Shown: positions 20,072 to 29,088 of the stretch, piece by piece
Numbering within the stretch: the first letter of the stretch is position 1
How the letters are laid out: each line of letters begins with the position of its first letter
From: Pseudomonas haemolytica
GTDB lineage: Bacteria; Pseudomonadota; Gammaproteobacteria; Pseudomonadales; Pseudomonadaceae
Assembly (NCBI RefSeq): GCF_009659625.1
Contig: NZ_VOIW01000001.1
Coordinates: 682,001 to 746,000, forward strand
DNA: 64,000 nt
Direction: 5' to 3'
Notes under the pieces: generated by a model
Database searches by the model: none
Told to the model about the DNA's origin: nothing
The model's input: only the letters and a program-made list of their open reading frames with translations
Made by a program: the position numbers and the translations under genes

Positions 20072-22513
20072 TTATTTACCGGGCGTCAGGGTCAACCTGG
20101 CCTTCCCATACACCTTCTCAAAGTTCTGCGGCTGCATCGGGAAGCTCAGGTATTGCGCCTTGAGCTGCGGGTCGATGCCGTTGGCATAGTTCGGGCTGGC
20201 CGGGTTGCCGGATTGGCCAATACCGCCCTGGCCCAGCATCGGCTCCGCCAGGCCGAAGTCGATGATCATGCGCAGCGCCGGCACCTGGGTCGTGTTGAAA
20301 TCCTGGCCCCAACTGTATGGCGCAGGGTTCAGGGTGTTGTGGTCGCCACCGCTGGCAAACGGGCCGCGGATGACCTGGCCATTAGTGTTTTTCCATGTGC
20401 TGCTGTGCAGCTTGCCCCACTGCCAGGCCTTGTGATCAGCGCCCAATTGGCTGTCGCCGGTGCTGATGGCGGCGGCGAGGGTACGGGCGAGGATCGCGGG
20501 TTTGTCTTCTTTCTGCGGTGTGCGTGTGTCATCCCAGAATGGGCTGTCCTCACGGCCCAGCAAGTGATCGGCGATGGCCGAGTAGGACAGGCTGGCGTTG
20601 CTGACGAAGGCTTTCCAGCTGGCGCTGTTTTCCGGGCCGAGTTTGTCGAGGAAGATCTGCCGGGCGCTTTCCTGCAGGAACAGCTCGTAGACCGCCGCGT
20701 CAGCTGAGGTTGGCGCAAGGCGACCATCGAAGGCCAGCAGGCGGTCCAGTGCTTCGCCGGCCTTGGTGCGCTCCGCTGCCGGTAGGGCGTCGATGGCCTG
20801 CTTGAGCGGCTGCGCCATGCCGGGTGCCTGGAACATGCTCTTGAGCTTGGCGGCGAAGGTGGTGGTCTGGTCGTACTGCATGGCGATCAGGCTGCGGCTG
20901 TCATGCTTGCCGGCGCTGGCCAATTGCGCCAGGCGTTCGCTGCGCTCCGGTGCATCCCAGGAGTTGGACAACTGCATGCCGTAGCCACGCGGCGCAGTAC
21001 GCTGGTTGGCAGTGCCGATCCAGCCTTGGGCCGGGTCCTGGTCGTAGGGATGCAGCATCGCGTCGGCGTAGCCGTCCCAGTCAAAGCGCGTATCCCAGCC
21101 CGGCGATGGCAACAGGCCTTCGCCTTCACGGCGGTTGGGGAAGCGGCCGGTGACTTGCCAGCCGATGTTGCTGGCGTCGGCGAAGATCATGTTCAACGCG
21201 ATGGCGCGAATCTCGCGGGTGGCGTCCGACGCCTTGCCGGCGTTTTGCGCGCGGGACAGGTCGAAGAACGCATCCAGGCTCTTGTCGTCCTTGAAGTCGG
21301 CGGTTTGCAGGGCCAGGCCAAGACCGCTGGTAAGCGCCTGGCTGCTGTTGAGCAGCGCGCCGTGACGGGTTTCGTACACCACTTCGCGAATCGAGCGTTG
21401 GCCCTTGATGAAGAAGGTTTCGTTACGTACGCCGGCTGGCAGCCATTTGCCGTTGTTCTCGTAGTACAACGCGCTGCCCTGGCGCTTGACCTTCTCCAGG
21501 AACAGGTCCTGGGTGTCGCCCTTGACCGCGCTCATGCTCCACGCGACCTTGCCGTTGAAGCCGGACAGCAGGGTTGGCAAGCCGGCAATCGAAGCACCGA
21601 CAGCCTGGTATTTCGGCGCACGAATCTGCACGTAGCTCCACGGCGTCGGCGCTTGTGGCTGGGCGGCGATATCATTGGCCAGCAGGCTCTTGCCGCTGCG
21701 GCTGCGTTGCGGGCCGATGGCCCAGTTGCTCGAGGTAGTGACCGCCAGCGCATTGAGGCTGCGCAATTGCTGGCTCACGGTGTCCAGCCCGGCGAGGCCG
21801 GTGATCTGACCCAGGCTCACGCCCTTGAGCTTGTCGGCTTCGGCCTGTGGGATAGCTTCGTCCGGCGCGCTTGGGGTGAGCCAGGCGAGCTTGTCGACGC
21901 CGACTTTTTGCGCCAGCACCAGGGACGCAATTTCCTCCTGCAGGTTGCTCGACTGGCTGAAATTGAGCAGGCAGAACAGCAGCGCCGAATCTTCCGGCTT
22001 CCAGTACTCGGGCTTGTAGCCGCTCTGGGCCAGATCCGACGGCAGTTTGTCGCGATAGCGGAACAGGTAGGCATTGACGCCCCGGGCATACACCTCAAAG
22101 AAGCGTTTAAGGCGCGGCGACGAGGCGTTATACAGCTCGCCGGCGCTTTTCTTGAGGTTGACCGCGCGCATGAAGCGGTCGACATCCAGCACTTGCGGCC
22201 CGGACATTTCCGCCAGGCGGCCCTGGGCCAACAGGCGCAAGGTGAGCATCTGGGTGATGCGGTCACTGGCGTGCACATAACCGAGGCTGAACAGCGCGTC
22301 GTGGAAGGTGTTGCTTTCGATCAGCGGCATGCCCTGGGCATTGCGGCGCACCGATACATTTTGCGCGAGGCCCTTGATCGGCTGCACGCCAGCAACGGGC
22401 GGCACGGTGTCCTGGGTGTTCTGGAGCTGGCAACCGGCCAGGCTCAAGGCACTGGCCACTGCCGCGGCAACGCCGAACCGGGGAAGAAAATGTAAGAGGG
22501 CTGGCGAGGCCAT
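20072..22513 (-). CDS. quiP: Penicillin acylase family protein, QuiP-like acyl-homoserine lactone acylase
   Basis: An 813-residue N-terminal nucleophile hydrolase precursor. Signal region 1-28 ends in LAGC, a lipobox-like site. The alpha chain is followed by the autoproteolysis point at [10 protein letters not shown] (residues 259-268), where Ser262 before Asn263 would become the beta-chain nucleophile. The following [13 protein letters not shown] is typical of the family. In P. aeruginosa the quiP gene has a glutathione transferase gene as neighbour, as here. QuiP cleaves long-chain AHLs; the substrate in this strain is inferred. Confidence 0.85.
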   Translation of the reverse strand: MASPALLHFLPRFGVAAAVASALSLAGCQLQNTQDTVPPVAGVQPIKGLAQNVSVRRNAQGMPLIESNTFHDALFSLGYVHASDRITQMLTLRLLAQGRLAEMSGPQVLDVDRFMRAVNLKKSAGELYNASSPRLKRFFEVYARGVNAYLFRYRDKLPSDLAQSGYKPEYWKPEDSALLFCLLNFSQSSNLQEEIASLVLAQKVGVDKLAWLTPSAPDEAIPQAEADKLKGVSLGQITGLAGLDTVSQQLRSLNALAVTTSSNWAIGPQRSRSGKSLLANDIAAQPQAPTPWSYVQIRAPKYQAVGASIAGLPTLLSGFNGKVAWSMSAVKGDTQDLFLEKVKRQGSALYYENNGKWLPAGVRNETFFIKGQRSIREVVYETRHGALLNSSQALTSGLGLALQTADFKDDKSLDAFFDLSRAQNAGKASDATREIRAIALNMIFADASNIGWQVTGRFPNRREGEGLLPSPGWDTRFDWDGYADAMLHPYDQDPAQGWIGTANQRTAPRGYGMQLSNSWDAPERSERLAQLASAGKHDSRSLIAMQYDQTTTFAAKLKSMFQAPGMAQPLKQAIDALPAAERTKAGEALDRLLAFDGRLAPTSADAAVYELFLQESARQIFLDKLGPENSASWKAFVSNASLSYSAIADHLLGREDSPFWDDTRTPQKEDKPAILARTLAAAISTGDSQLGADHKAWQWGKLHSSTWKNTNGQVIRGPFASGGDHNTLNPAPYSWGQDFNTTQVPALRMIIDFGLAEPMLGQGGIGQSGNPASPNYANGIDPQLKAQYLSFPMQPQNFEKVYGKARLTLTPGK

Positions 22514-22628
22514 GGCAAAGCTCCTGCGGGGGGTAGCGTCAGTAAAGGCGCTACGTTAGTGAGCGCGACGAAACGACGCAAGCGGGAGTTTTAGGTTAAA
22601 CGTCAGATCTTGAGTCGGGCAGAGATCC

Positions 22629-22735
22629 ATGTGGGAGCGGCGGTGCGACGATTCGACTTGCTCGCGAAGGCGTTCCGTCAGTTGATACATACGCTGACTG
22701 ATACACCGCATTCGCGAGCAAGCCCGCTCCCACAT
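22629..22735. repeat. Inverted repeat of a second REP subtype
   Basis: ATGTGGGAGCGG ... TTGCTCGCGAA is answered by TTCGCGAGCAAGCCCGCTCCCACAT about 50 bases later. It resembles the GTGGGAGC(G)GGC REP subfamily rather than the GGAGGGGGC type. It lies in the 243-base gap between the acylase start and the glutathione transferase stop; nothing else was seen there. Confidence 0.85.
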
Positions 22736-22756
22736 TTGATCGGATGTGACTCAAGA

Positions 22757-23401
22757 TCACGGCTTGGGCGGATTCACTTTCTGCACCAGTTCATACGCCC
22801 GTACGGTCGCCGGCCGCTCTTTGATGCTGTTGAACCAGCGCTGCACATGTGGGAAATCTTCCAGGCGCTGGCTCTGCCACTTGTGGGAAACAATCCATGG
22901 GTAGATCGCCATATCGGCGATGCTGTAGTCCGCACCGGCGACAAACGGGCGATCCGCCAAGCGACGGTCCAGCACCCCATACAAGCGGGCGGTTTCATCC
23001 ACATAGCGCTTGATGGCGTAGGGGATTTTCTCCGGTGCGAACTGGCTGAAATGGTGATTCTGCCCAGCCATCGGCCCCAAGCCGCCCATTTGCCAGAATA
23101 GCCATTGCAGTGCTTCCTGGCGCCCGCGCAGGTCTTGGGGAAGGAACTGGCCGGTTTTTTCCGCGAGGTACAGCAGGATGGCGCCGGATTCAAACAGGGA
23201 AATCGGCGCCCCGCCGTCGGTGGGGCTCTGATCGACGATGGCCGGAATGCGATTGTTGGGAGCTATTTTCAGGAAGTCCGGCTTGAACTGGTCGCCCTGG
23301 CCGATGTTGATCGGGTGCACCTTATAGGGCAGCCCGGCTTCTTCGAGGAACAGCGATACCTTGTGACCGTTGGGGGTGGTCCAGTAATACAGGTCGATCA
23401 T
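22757..23401 (-). CDS. Glutathione S-transferase family protein (YfcG/Ure2p-like)
   Basis: A 214-residue GST with an N-terminal thioredoxin-fold domain (YYWTTPNGHKVSLFLEEAGL, residues 5-24) and a helical C-terminal domain. The TxPNGxKVSLFLEE pattern is that of the YfcG/YghU group, which act as glutathione-disulfide reductases with Thr/Asn rather than Tyr or Cys chemistry. FESGAILLYLAEK is the glutathione-binding part. It is cytoplasmic and transcribed alone. Confidence 0.9.
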   Translation of the reverse strand: MIDLYYWTTPNGHKVSLFLEEAGLPYKVHPINIGQGDQFKPDFLKIAPNNRIPAIVDQSPTDGGAPISLFESGAILLYLAEKTGQFLPQDLRGRQEALQWLFWQMGGLGPMAGQNHHFSQFAPEKIPYAIKRYVDETARLYGVLDRRLADRPFVAGADYSIADMAIYPWIVSHKWQSQRLEDFPHVQRWFNSIKERPATVRAYELVQKVNPPKP

Positions 23402-23516
23402 GAAGCTCTCCAGATGAGCGAATGCCTACGGGTATAGGTGATGATCGACGGGCAATAATTCAATGAAATATTTACGTCTAAGGTTAGAAGCGGCTTGCAC
23501 AGGTCTGAAAGCAAAG

Positions 23517-23562
23517 AAGCCCCGACATGTGGGAGCAAGCTTGCTTCCACATGTCGGGGCTT
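23517..23562. repeat. 46-base near-perfect palindrome
   Basis: AAGCCCCGACATGTGG, then AGCAAGCTTGCT, then CCACATGTCGGGGCTT, with one mismatched pair. It is REP-like at the core (GTGGGAGCAAGCTTGC) but with longer arms. It follows the SEC-C gene on the minus strand and could end that transcript. Confidence 0.8.
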
Positions 23563-23588
23563 CAGTGGCGCGAACCGAGGCTGGTGAA

Positions 23589-23789
23589 TTACGCCCCGTG
23601 GCACTTCTTGAATTTCTTCTCGCTGCCGCACGGGCAAGGATCATTGCGACCCACATCCTTCAAGGCGTTGCGCACCGGCTCCTGGTGAGCATGGCCGCAG
23701 TTCGGGCCGTGGACATGGCCGTGGTCGTGATCATGGTGATCGTGATCGTGATTGCAGTCAGGACCATGGACATGGGGTTGCTGGGTCAT
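23589..23789 (-). CDS. SEC-C motif protein with His-rich N-terminus
   Basis: This is a 66-residue protein. Residues 1-35 contain twelve His plus two Cys and several Asp, built from two copies of HVHGP(D/N)C(N/G)H around a [11 protein letters not shown] run. Residues 47-65 are a SEC-C zinc motif ([19 protein letters not shown]). The stop is not shared, but the ATG overlaps the end of the preceding lipoprotein gene. Metal binding is strongly suggested; the zinc-only SEC-C part may dock on the ribosome or SecB as it does in SecA. Specific function unknown. Confidence 0.85.
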   Translation of the reverse strand: MTQQPHVHGPDCNHDHDHHDHDHGHVHGPNCGHAHQEPVRNALKDVGRNDPCPCGSEKKFKKCHGA

Positions 23790-24268
23790 CGATGTTGCTC
23801 CGGAATAAAATCGCCGGGGATTATCTCGCCATTGTGCGCGACCTGCACGTCATTACCGATGAATAATCCGGTTTTCAATTCGCCTTCCAAACGGTAAGGC
23901 ACTGGCTGATCGGGATTTTTCAGCATCTGCACAACGTCACGTACTTGCGGCCAGAGGTTGGTACGTACCGAAACCCGGAAAAATTTATGACTGCGCGGCG
24001 GTACGGTCAGCCATTCGTCGGACTCGCCCTCGGTCAGCAGCAGGTTGCCCAGGCTGATCTTGTAGATCAGGCCGCGCACCGTAAGGTCGGCGTCGTCGCG
24101 GTTGTCCACGCGAAAATAGAGTTTGAATTTCTGCTCGAGCAACTTCGCCCGCACCACCTCGACCTTCACCAGGGAAACGTGGGGTGGAGGAGAGTCGTCC
24201 TCGAACCACGACGCGCAGCCGGTCAGGCCGAAGGTTAACGCCAGCATCAAGCTGTAGATCCGAAGCAT
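23786..24268 (-). CDS. LEA type 2 family lipoprotein
   Basis: A 160-residue protein with a lipoprotein signal peptide ([10 protein letters not shown], Cys18) and a water-stress/LEA14-like domain in the pattern [29 protein letters not shown]2 domains are beta-sandwiches found in many periplasmic lipoproteins. The last bases overlap the SEC-C gene start, and YchJ lies upstream on the same strand, so these genes may form one transcript. Role unknown. Confidence 0.85.
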   Translation of the reverse strand: MLRIYSLMLALTFGLTGCASWFEDDSPPPHVSLVKVEVVRAKLLEQKFKLYFRVDNRDDADLTVRGLIYKISLGNLLLTEGESDEWLTVPPRSHKFFRVSVRTNLWPQVRDVVQMLKNPDQPVPYRLEGELKTGLFIGNDVQVAHNGEIIPGDFIPEQHR

Positions 24269-24289
24269 GGCGTTATCCCTGTCAGGTAA

Positions 24290-24760
24290 TTAGAGGTAGC
24301 TGGAGCAACACTTCTTGAATTTCTGCCCACTGCCACACAAACATACATCATTACGCCCGGCCTTCACCTCCACCGTCGGGTCGATGAAGTACCAGCGCCC
24401 CTCATTCTGTACGAAAGACGATTGTTCACGGTGGCTGTGTTCACCGCTGCTGTCATGCCAGCGCGCGGTGAAAGTGACGAAGGCGTGTTCCGGCTGCCCG
24501 CCGAATACTTCGGAGCTTTCCACCTCAAGGCCCAGCCAAGTGCTCTGGGCACTCCAGGCGGCGATGGCGTCGCGGTCCAGGCCGGCCTGTTGCGCGGGCA
24601 GGGTAGTGGACACCAGGTAATCGACCAGGCCCAGCACATAGGCGCTGTAGCGCGAGCGCATCAACGCGCTGGCGCAGGGGGCCGGGTGGCCGGCGTGATA
24701 GCGGCCGCAGCAGGCATCCAGCAGATTGCCGCTGCCGCACGGGCAAATGGATGTACTCAT
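24290..24760 (-). CDS. YchJ family SEC-C domain protein
   Basis: A 156-residue UPF0225/YchJ protein with SEC-C-type motifs at both ends: [14 protein letters not shown] (residues 5-18) and [17 protein letters not shown] near the C-terminus. Between them is an NTF2-like domain ([22 protein letters not shown]). I chose ATG 24760 ([11 protein letters not shown]); the frame is open 31 codons further into the preceding gene. It starts four bases after the methyltransferase-like gene. Function unknown; zinc binding expected. Confidence 0.9.
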   Translation of the reverse strand: MSTSICPCGSGNLLDACCGRYHAGHPAPCASALMRSRYSAYVLGLVDYLVSTTLPAQQAGLDRDAIAAWSAQSTWLGLEVESSEVFGGQPEHAFVTFTARWHDSSGEHSHREQSSFVQNEGRWYFIDPTVEVKAGRNDVCLCGSGQKFKKCCSSYL

Positions 24761-24764
24761 TGGG

Positions 24765-25262
24765 TTACCACCAATACTTTCCGAAATTTTCCGGGTTGGC
24801 CCAGAAGCGGGCATTGAGCCAGTCCGGCACCTGTTTATAGTCAAGCAGATCATAGGTAAACAGCGTCAGAAACTGCTTGTCGCGTTGGAAGCGTTCGCCG
24901 GCCTGCAGGGCCAGGGAGAAAAAATCGGTTTCCTTCCAGCCGCACGCGTTCAGGTCGACCAGCACGGCGATGCGGCTGGCATTGAGGTTACGAATGCCGC
25001 CCAGCAAGGTCAGGCCTTGCGGTTTTGACAGGTGCTCCAGGCAGTCGACCACCAGCGCCAGGTCAAAACGCTGCGCCGCCAATTCTTCCGGCAACGGCCC
25101 TGGCGCGGCACAGCAAACATCGGTGTCCGGGTGTGCTTCTCTAAAGGCATCCAGCGCCGGGAATTGGCTGGCGCCCAATAACAGCAGGCGTTTTGGCCCT
25201 TGAAGGTCTAGCAGGGCCGCCAGTGCTTGCTGGGGCGTACGGGAAGAAATTCCGGCGGTCAT
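24765..25262 (-). CDS. DUF6231-type methyltransferase-fold protein
   Basis: This is a 165-residue protein. [15 protein letters not shown] (about residues 26-40) and [18 protein letters not shown] (about 86-103) are laid out like motif I and motif IV of a Rossmann SAM methyltransferase, but the glycine-rich loop is poor. The C-terminus is aromatic ([10 protein letters not shown]). It heads the YchJ/LEA/SEC-C group on the minus strand. Catalytic activity is doubtful. Confidence 0.75.
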   Translation of the reverse strand: MTAGISSRTPQQALAALLDLQGPKRLLLLGASQFPALDAFREAHPDTDVCCAAPGPLPEELAAQRFDLALVVDCLEHLSKPQGLTLLGGIRNLNASRIAVLVDLNACGWKETDFFSLALQAGERFQRDKQFLTLFTYDLLDYKQVPDWLNARFWANPENFGKYWW

Positions 25263-25465
25263 TACACATCCTCACATAAGGACCGTAGAGACTAGCGCGG
25301 CTGAGCCTGCTGGCCTAGAGCGGGCGGCGGCTAAATATCCGGCATTGCCAGCGATCCTCGGGTAAACCTTGCCCTTCGGAAGTTTTTTGATCCTTCACTG
25401 GCAAATCGCCTGTAGAAGTCGTTACTGTGCGCCCAAAGAAAAATTCGAAAACACTCAGGAGCCCC

Positions 25466-26227
25466 ATGATGCGTAAGGTTTTTCTGTTGGCCCTGTTGGT
25501 CAGCCCCGTTGCCCTGGCCCAAAGCGTCAGTGTCGAAACCAATTCGTTGATGCGCCTGCCCAGCAGCACCAGTGTGTTGCAACTGGAGCGCCTGGACGTT
25601 GCGGACTACGGCACGTTGCTGATCCCGTCCACCATCAGCCAAGTCACGGTGGAGGAGCTGCATCTGGGCCGTGACGCACGCATCGCCATTGTCCCCGGCA
25701 ATACGGCGCTGCAAATGCAAGTGCGCCAGGCGCAGTTGGAGCACGGTAGCCAGATTACCTCCCGCGGCGCCCCAGGTACTCATGAAAAAGCGGCCAAGGC
25801 CGGGCGTGACCTGACCTTGCGGATCAATACCCTCATCGCTGAAGAATTGTCGGTGGATGCCCGTGGCGGTGCCGGTGCCCAAGGTTATGCGGGCCTGGAT
25901 GGCGCCCATGGCGAAGACCCGGGTTGCACCTGGGGTTCGGCTGGGCGCGGGGCCAACGGCGATAACGGCGGCGACGGCCTGCCGGGCGCTTCGGGGGCGA
26001 GTGTACGGCTGGAGCTGCCGCAAGACTTTCCGGGTGACAAGATCAAGGTCTGGGTCGACGGTGGTGCTGGCGGTTTGGCCGGTATCGCCGGCAAACCGGG
26101 GAAAGGCGGGCAGTCGAAGGGCTGCCTGGTGTACCGCGCCGATGGCGGCGACAAGGGCCGGCCTGGGCTGGAAGGGCAGCCGGGGCCGGCAGGGCCTGCG
26201 GGGTCTGTGACCATTCAGCGGCTCTGA
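25466..26227 (+). CDS. Secreted collagen-like protein
   Basis: This is a 253-residue protein. A good ribosome site (AGGAG) precedes ATG 25466, giving the signal peptide MMRKVFLLALLVSPVALAQS. Residues 20-140 resemble a beta-helix-like repeat region with regular hydrophobic spacing. The C-terminal part contains two Gly-rich stretches (GAGAQGYAGLDGAHGEDPG and GKPGKGGQSKG ... GRPGLEGQPGPAGPAG) with Gly-X-Y triplets, the second ending in true collagen-like GPAGPAG. Probably exported. It may not form a stable triple helix because triplets are interrupted. Role unknown. Confidence 0.8.
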   Translation: MMRKVFLLALLVSPVALAQSVSVETNSLMRLPSSTSVLQLERLDVADYGTLLIPSTISQVTVEELHLGRDARIAIVPGNTALQMQVRQAQLEHGSQITSRGAPGTHEKAAKAGRDLTLRINTLIAEELSVDARGGAGAQGYAGLDGAHGEDPGCTWGSAGRGANGDNGGDGLPGASGASVRLELPQDFPGDKIKVWVDGGAGGLAGIAGKPGKGGQSKGCLVYRADGGDKGRPGLEGQPGPAGPAGSVTIQRL

Positions 26228-26245
26228 AGAGCCGCAGCTTCAAGG

Positions 26246-26291
26246 CACAAGCTGCAAGCTGCAAGTTAAAGGCTTGCAGCTTGCAGCTGTG
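26246..26291. repeat. Long AAGCTGCAAG-type inverted repeat
   Basis: AGCTGCAAGCTGCAAG (26250-26265) pairs exactly with CTTGCAGCTTGCAGCT (26273-26288) around a seven-base loop. The GCTTGCAGC unit is repeated inside each arm. It lies between the convergent collagen-like and membrane protein genes and probably serves as a terminator for one or both. Confidence 0.8.
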
Positions 26292-26292
26292 C

Positions 26293-26757
26293 TTAGAACA
26301 TCGGCCGAGCCGAAGCAATCGCCACCACTACCAACCCCACGATCAAGTTAATCCCCACCAACCTGCGGATCTGCCCCAGCGCAGCCGCGCCTGCCGGCCA
26401 ATCCTCAGCCGCCACTGCGGTGCGCAACTCCGGGAATTTCAACGCCTGGATGCGGATAAACAGCGCCGTCATCACCAGGTACAACCCCATCATCACCTGC
26501 ACATAACGCGGTGCGGTCTCAAAACCGCTGAAGCGCAATTGCAGCAGGCCAATGCCACTGATCGGCAAAACCACTACCGCCACCCACACCCATATGAAAA
26601 AACGTTGAAACACATTTGCCCACAGCTTGAGCCGGGCAGGGCCCTCAAGGGCCGCCATGGCGGCGGGGCGCAGGATCATCCAGGCGAAAAACATACCGCC
26701 GACCCAGATCAGGGCGGCCAGTACATGCAGGGTGTAAGCGAGGCTAAACGCGGTCAT
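26293..26757 (-). CDS. CopD-like integral membrane protein
   Basis: A 154-residue protein with four hydrophobic segments (about residues 5-25, 50-72, 83-103 and 130-150). The opening LAYTLHVLAALIWVGGMFFAWM, with a His facing Trp/Gly, resembles CopD/DUF2269-type membrane proteins. It is a single gene, convergent with the collagen-like gene. Function not assigned. Confidence 0.75.
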   Translation of the reverse strand: MTAFSLAYTLHVLAALIWVGGMFFAWMILRPAAMAALEGPARLKLWANVFQRFFIWVWVAVVVLPISGIGLLQLRFSGFETAPRYVQVMMGLYLVMTALFIRIQALKFPELRTAVAAEDWPAGAAALGQIRRLVGINLIVGLVVVAIASARPMF

Positions 26758-26855
26758 TGTGGTACTCCGTTCTGCGCGGGATTAATTAGCGGGGTATGAT
26801 AGCGGCCGATCCGAACCACTGAAAATTTATCCAGCGTTTTTGCGCCCGACTATCC

Positions 26856-29000
26856 ATGATCAGCACTGAACTCAAAACCACGATCCAGGGCGCCTATTCG
26901 CGTTTTCTCGAAGCCAAGAGCTTGAAACCGCGCTACGGCCAACGCCTGATGATCGCCGAAGTGGCGAAAGTCCTCGGGGATATCGACACCGACGACGAAG
27001 GTCGCCGCGAAGGCGAGCCCGCGGTCGTGGCCGTCGAGGCCGGCACCGGTACCGGCAAGACGGTGGCCTACAGTCTGGCCGCGATCCCCACTGCCAAGGC
27101 CGCGGGCAAGCGCCTGGTGATCGCCACCGCCACTGTCGCCCTGCAAGAGCAAATCGTCTACAAAGACCTGCCCGACCTGATGCGTAACAGCGGCTTGAGC
27201 TTTACCTTCGCCCTGGCCAAGGGCCGTGGCCGCTACATGTGCCTGTCCAAGCTCGACGTGCTGCTGCAGGAAGGCCATGCGCAGACCGCCACCGCCTCGC
27301 TGTTCGAAGAAGAGGGCTTCAAGATCGAGGTCGATGAGGCCAGCCAGAAGCTGTTTACCAGCATGATCGAGAAGTTGGCCGGCAATAAGTGGGATGGCGA
27401 CCGCGACAGTTGGCCCACCGCCCTGGAAGATTCCGACTGGGCGCGCCTGACCACCGACCACAGCCAATGCACCAACCGTCACTGCCCCAACTTCGGCCAG
27501 TGCGCCTTCTACAAGGCCCGCGAAGGCATGGGCAAGGTGGATGTGATCGTTACCAACCACGACATGGTGCTGGCCGACCTGGCCCTGGGCGGCGGCGCGG
27601 TGTTGCCCGACCCGCGTGACACCCTGTACGTATTCGACGAAGGCCACCACTTGCCGGACAAGGCCATTGGCCACTTTGCCCATTACACGCGCCTGCGTTC
27701 CACGGCCGACTGGCTGGAAACCACCGCCAAGAACCTCACCAAGTTGCTGGCCCAGCATCCATTGCCCGGCGACCTGGGCAAGCTGATCGAGCAGGTGCCG
27801 GAACTGGCGCGCGAGATCAAGACCCAGCAGCAGTTCATGTTCAGCGCCTGCGAACAGGTCGCAGACTTCAAGCCCGGTGAAGACGTCGAGGGCCGCGAGC
27901 GCCCGCGTCACCGGTTTGTCGGTGGGATGATCCCCGAGCACATGCGCGAAATGGGTATCGAGCTGAAGAAGGGCTTTTCGCGGCTGACCGACCTGTTCAC
28001 CCGCCTGACCGACTTGCTCAAGGAAGGCATGGACGGCGAGGTCAACATCGGCATCGCCAGCAACCAGGCCGAAGAGTGGTACCCGCTGTTTGGCAGCCTG
28101 TTGTCCCGCTCCCAGGGTAACTGGGAGCTGTGGACTGCCTTCACCGTCGAAGACCCGGAAGACAACCCGCCCATGGCCCGTTGGCTGACCCTGTCGGAGA
28201 GCGGGGCACTGTTTGATATCGAGGTCAACGCCAGCCCGATCCTTGCTGCCGAAATGCTGCGCCGCAACCTGTGGAATGTGGCCTATGGTTGCCTGGTGAC
28301 CTCGGCTACGCTGACCGCCCTGGGCACTTTTGATCGTTTCCGCATGCGCGCCGGCCTGCCGAAAAAGGCCGTCACCGCCGTGGTGCCGAGCCCGTTCCAT
28401 CACGCCGATGCGGGTGTACTGCGGGTGCCTGACCTCAAGGCCGACCCACGGGACGCGCCGGCGCACACGGCGGCGATCATTCGCGACCTGCCATCGTTGG
28501 TGGAAGGTTCCCGTGGCACCCTGGTGCTGTTCTCGTCGCGCAAACAGATGCAGGACGTGTTCGATGGCCTCGACCGTGACTGGCGCAAGCAGGTGTTTAT
28601 CCAGGGCAACCTGTCCAAGCAGGAAACCCTGAACAAGCACAAGGCGCGGGTCGACGGTGGTGATTCCAGCGTGTTGTTCGGCCTGGCCAGCTTTGCCGAG
28701 GGCGTGGACTTGCCCGGTGCCTACTGTGAGCACGTGGTGATCGCCAAGATCCCGTTCTCGGTGCCCGATGACCCGGTCGAGGCCGCACTGGCCGAATGGA
28801 TCGAAGCCCGGGGCGGTAACCCGTTCATGGAAATCTCGGTGCCGGATGCTTCACTGAAGCTGGTACAGGCCTGCGGGCGGTTGCTGCGTACGGAAGAAGA
28901 CCGGGGCACCATCACCTTGCTCGACCGTCGCCTGGTCACCCAGCGCTATGGCAAGGCTATCCTCAATGCTTTGCCGCCGTTCAGGCGCGAAATTTCTTAA
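26856..29000 (+). CDS. dinG: ATP-dependent DNA helicase DinG
   Basis: A 714-residue XPD/Rad3-like 5'-3' helicase. Walker A EAGTGTGKTVAYS lies near residue 60. Iron-sulfur cluster cysteines are visible at RYMC and in CTNRHCPNFGQC. The DEAH variant DEGHHL is near residue 260, and the C-terminal motifs include GLASFAEGVDLPG and QACGRLLRTEEDRG. DinG unwinds R-loops, D-loops and G-quadruplexes after damage. The C-terminus is followed at once by the glycosidase gene on the same strand. Confidence 0.95.
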   Translation: MISTELKTTIQGAYSRFLEAKSLKPRYGQRLMIAEVAKVLGDIDTDDEGRREGEPAVVAVEAGTGTGKTVAYSLAAIPTAKAAGKRLVIATATVALQEQIVYKDLPDLMRNSGLSFTFALAKGRGRYMCLSKLDVLLQEGHAQTATASLFEEEGFKIEVDEASQKLFTSMIEKLAGNKWDGDRDSWPTALEDSDWARLTTDHSQCTNRHCPNFGQCAFYKAREGMGKVDVIVTNHDMVLADLALGGGAVLPDPRDTLYVFDEGHHLPDKAIGHFAHYTRLRSTADWLETTAKNLTKLLAQHPLPGDLGKLIEQVPELAREIKTQQQFMFSACEQVADFKPGEDVEGRERPRHRFVGGMIPEHMREMGIELKKGFSRLTDLFTRLTDLLKEGMDGEVNIGIASNQAEEWYPLFGSLLSRSQGNWELWTAFTVEDPEDNPPMARWLTLSESGALFDIEVNASPILAAEMLRRNLWNVAYGCLVTSATLTALGTFDRFRMRAGLPKKAVTAVVPSPFHHADAGVLRVPDLKADPRDAPAHTAAIIRDLPSLVEGSRGTLVLFSSRKQMQDVFDGLDRDWRKQVFIQGNLSKQETLNKHKARVDGGDSSVLFGLASFAEGVDLPGAYCEHVVIAKIPFSVPDDPVEAALAEWIEARGGNPFMEISVPDASLKLVQACGRLLRTEEDRGTITLLDRRLVTQRYGKAILNALPPFRREIS

Positions 29001-29088
29001 GCCACTGTGGGCAAATTCGCCCACTTCGTGGTCTATCTCATCGATGTCATCAGGCCATTCACTGGCCGTCTGGGAGAACCTTGTTCGT

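Noticed and set aside
23517..23562. Palindrome considered as an attachment site
   Set aside because: There is no integrase, tRNA or matching second copy in the window; the REP-like core explains it better.
26850..28733. 627-codon minus-strand frame opposite dinG
   Set aside because: The reverse frame of a GC-rich gene. DinG motifs on the plus strand are complete, and the antisense product is low-complexity Gly/His/Gln.
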